Shown here: positions 62,170-64,000 of the stretch, piece after piece
Position numbering within the stretch: the stretch's first letter is position 1
How the letters are laid out: each line of letters starts with the position of its first letter
NCBI RefSeq assembly: GCF_021117275.1
Contig: NZ_CP088245.1
Coordinates: 1,091,501 to 1,155,500 of the forward strand
DNA from: Metabacillus sp. B2-18
GTDB lineage: Bacteria > Bacillota > Bacilli > Bacillales > Bacillaceae
DNA length: 64,000 nt
Reading direction: 5' to 3'
Translations under genes and position numbers: made by a program
Notes under the pieces: model-generated
The model's input: the letters and a program-made list of their open reading frames with translations, nothing else
Told to the model about the DNA's origin: nothing
Databases searched by the model: none

Positions 62170-62685
62170 ATGCATAATCATTTTCCTTACACTATTCATA
62201 GGCTACAACAAGGTGAATACTCTCATATCATTGAGTTTGTCATGAAAATGCGTCAAGAACTGTTTCCGATGTTAAAAGGTGAAGAACTTCCTCAAGATTT
62301 ACTCAATTTTGAGAAAAGCTATATTCAGACAAAGAATGCTGCATTTTTTTATGTTGTTTCAGAGGATGGAGAAATAATCGGTTCGGTCGGTGTAACACCA
62401 TATGATGGTCGCTTTCAGCAGTTAAAAGATGTCTATCACCTTTCGAATTCAGCCGAAATTGTCAAATGCTATATTGATTCTAATTATCGAAGATTAGGAA
62501 TTGGAACAGCTTTATCGAAAATGGCGACTAGTTATAGTAAGAAAAGTGGATACCGTTCTCTATACCTACATACTCACCCGTTTCTACCCGGTGCGATTCC
62601 TTTTTGGAAATCTCAAGGTTACAAAGAGATATTAGCTGAAGATGATCCTGTATGGCAGACACTTCATATGGTAAAAACAGTTTAA
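62170..62685 (+). CDS. GNAT-family N-acetyltransferase
   Basis: A 171-residue acetyltransferase. The acetyl-CoA-binding R/QxxGxG/A motif is YRRLGIGTALSKMA near residue 108, preceded by AEIVKCYIDSNYRR. It starts 16 bp after NikE with AAGGAG before the ATG, so it is in the riboswitch-controlled transcript. The acceptor is unknown; it might modify a metallophore, a cobalamin precursor or an unrelated amine. Confidence 0.82.
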   Translation: MHNHFPYTIHRLQQGEYSHIIEFVMKMRQELFPMLKGEELPQDLLNFEKSYIQTKNAAFFYVVSEDGEIIGSVGVTPYDGRFQQLKDVYHLSNSAEIVKCYIDSNYRRLGIGTALSKMATSYSKKSGYRSLYLHTHPFLPGAIPFWKSQGYKEILAEDDPVWQTLHMVKTV

Positions 62686-62723
62686 GTTTTTGAGAAAAGC
62701 TTTTCTAATACTATCACCCAATG

Positions 62724-62757
62724 AAAAAGGAGTTGTTGTAGCAACTCCTTTTTCTTT
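62724..62757 (+). terminator. Intrinsic terminator after GNAT gene
   Basis: AAAAAGGAGTT pairs with AACTCCTTTTT around an 8-nt loop, ending the riboswitch-controlled operon. Confidence 0.9.
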
Positions 62758-62870
62758 GGAGAAAAATAGATGCAAAAAAATATAAAAACTTCATTCTTTC
62801 CACACAATTTGCCGTTATTCTTCTTTCTATAGACTAAAGAATAATCAAAAATAAGAAGGAGATCATTTGT

Positions 62871-64000
62871 ATGGAAACAGTCCCAATTAAAACAAAGAAG
62901 CAAAAGATAAAGAAAACTAATCCATCCCTATATAAAACTGTTTGGCGTTGGCATTTTTATGCGGGGATTATTTTTGCCCCTTTTCTAATGATTCTTGCGG
63001 TTACAGGTGCAGTTTATTTATTTAAACCTCAAATTGAACAGATGCTTTATCAGGAATATTACGAGGTAAATCCACAAGGCGAGAAAATATCAGCAACACA
63101 GCAAATTGAGACAGTGAAAAATGAGTATCCTGATGCTGTTGTGAGTAAATATCGTCCAGGTGAAAGTGATTTAAGATCAAGTGAAGTAACGATTTCATCT
63201 AATAATGAAACTTTGACAGTGTTTGTTAATCCGTACACTGCAGAGGTAATCGGAGAGTTAAATAGTGAAGACAGGATTATGAATAGAATTGAGGAAATTC
63301 ATGGTGAGTTAATGGCTGGGACAGTAGGTGACCGAATAGTTGAGTTAGCTGCTTGCTGGGCAATTGTTCTTATTGTAACTGGACTTTATTTATGGTTTCC
63401 AAAAAAGAAACAAGATTTAGCTGGTGTATTGATACCTAGATTTAATAAGGGAAAAAAGATTTTCCGAAGAGATTTACATGCTGTTCCAGCTTTTTGGGTA
63501 ACAGCAGGCATGTTATTTTTAATTTTAACAGGCTTACCTTGGTCAGGATTCTGGGGTACTAATTTCCAAACCATTGCAACAAATGCTGGGACGGGTTATC
63601 CACCTTCTGTTTGGGTAGGGAGTGCTCCAACATCAACCATCCAAACAAAGGATGTAGCAGATGTACCGTGGGCAGCTGAAACCATGGATGTACCAAAATC
63701 AGATCTGCAAGGCTTTATTCCACTTTCGATCGACGATGTTGTGGACATTGCAAGTCGAGAAGGAATGCATCCAACTTATACAATTAACATTCCAAGTGAT
63801 AAAGAAGGGGTATATACGTTGTCGGCCTATCCTCCGAAAGCGCAGGATGAAGCTACGATTCATATTGATCAATACTCAGGAGCAGTTCTAGCAGATTATC
63901 GCTATGATCACTATGGTTTTGTCGGTAAGATGGTTGCACTGGGAATTACCTTGCATAAAGGGACTCAATTTGGGTTTCTTAACCAACTTTTAAGTCTTTT
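62871..64000 (+). CDS. PepSY-associated membrane protein (partial, runs off the window)
   Basis: The frame is open from ATG 62871 (AAGGAG 8 nt upstream) to the last base, at least 376 residues. TM1 WHFYAGIIFAPFLMILAVTGAVYLF is near residue 28 (split at PFLM). A PepSY domain (about 60-140) is followed by EIHGELMAGTVGDRIVELAA. Another TM ends LYLWFPKK near 180, and RDLHAVPAFWVTAGMLFLIL is near 200. A second PepSY region lies around 290-345. This is the PepSY_TM/PiuB type, often linked to iron or metal uptake. It has its own start region after a terminator. The C-terminus is outside the window. Confidence 0.85.
   Translation, partial: METVPIKTKKQKIKKTNPSLYKTVWRWHFYAGIIFAPFLMILAVTGAVYLFKPQIEQMLYQEYYEVNPQGEKISATQQIETVKNEYPDAVVSKYRPGESDLRSSEVTISSNNETLTVFVNPYTAEVIGELNSEDRIMNRIEEIHGELMAGTVGDRIVELAACWAIVLIVTGLYLWFPKKKQDLAGVLIPRFNKGKKIFRRDLHAVPAFWVTAGMLFLILTGLPWSGFWGTNFQTIATNAGTGYPPSVWVGSAPTSTIQTKDVADVPWAAETMDVPKSDLQGFIPLSIDDVVDIASREGMHPTYTINIPSDKEGVYTLSAYPPKAQDEATIHIDQYSGAVLADYRYDHYGFVGKMVALGITLHKGTQFGFLNQLLSL

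Noticed and set aside
1..64000. CRISPR array, tRNA or rRNA genes, prophage
   Set aside because: No regularly spaced repeats, cloverleaf-like or ribosomal RNA sequences, and no phage structural genes were seen.

Overview
The window looks like chromosomal DNA of a low-GC Gram-positive of the Bacillaceae (a Bacillus/Metabacillus-type organism). The support is AT-rich sequence, GGAGG-type ribosome binding sites with frequent TTG and GTG starts, CcpA-type cre sites, a manganese (yybP-ykoY) and a cobalamin riboswitch with terminator platforms, a SigL-type sigma-54 gene, lipoproteins with ISAC/LSGC lipoboxes, and Bacillus-like gene families. No rRNA, tRNA or CRISPR array was seen.

Layout. 1-8060 holds sugar and anion functions: a GH105 unsaturated-glycan hydrolase, a LysR regulator divergent from a SulP anion transporter, and an AraC regulator divergent from a GH3 beta-glucosidase. 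8100-11610 carries a Mn2+ riboswitch leader followed by a group IIC intron with its reverse transcriptase, then a PAP2 phosphatase and a small protein kinase-like gene. 11860-33480 is a large aromatic-acid degradation region. It contains a frameshifted aromatic-acid MFS permease, a DUF3237 gene, a GAF/PucR regulator, an IS110-type element, and a six-gene CoA-thioester operon (3-hydroxyacyl-CoA dehydrogenase, enoyl-CoA hydratase, thiolase, CoA ligase, hotdog thioesterase, acyl-CoA dehydrogenase). This runs into two ring-cleavage modules (cupin dioxygenase, FAH hydrolase and FAD monooxygenase; FAH hydrolase, DinB-type isomerase and cupin dioxygenase) separated by two divergent IclR regulators.

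33750-42800 holds a LytS/YesN-type two-component pair (the response regulator is frameshifted), a multi-pass membrane protein, and a Dpp/Opp-type ABC importer with an embedded DUF1028 Ntn-hydrolase-like gene. 42950-48970 has a DUF2798 membrane protein, a LysR gene split by an ISL3 element, and a thiolase plus 3-oxoacid CoA-transferase operon. 49300-56590 holds sigL (rpoN), a PAS/AAA+ sigma-54 activator, and a GABA-type aminotransferase, aldehyde dehydrogenase and amino acid permease set behind a -24/-12 promoter with two upstream palindromes. 56590-64000 is a cobalamin riboswitch, a Nik/Cnt-like five-gene ABC importer, a GNAT acetyltransferase, and a PepSY membrane protein that runs off the window.

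How the genes work together. The central inference is that the CoA operon shortens the side chain of an arylpropanoid-type acid, the thioesterase frees a hydroxybenzoate, the FAD monooxygenase makes a gentisate-type para-diol, the cupins open the ring, the DinB protein isomerises maleylpyruvate, and the FAH proteins split the product. Two DNA motifs support two regulons. TTCCTACA-N5-TAG sits directly upstream of the -35 of both the permease and the CoA operon. TTGTTCC-R-TATAGAAGAAC sits 49 bp (start to -10 start) upstream of both ring-cleavage promoters. Mobile elements and frameshifts have hit several regulatory or transport genes, so some of these circuits may be damaged in this strain.
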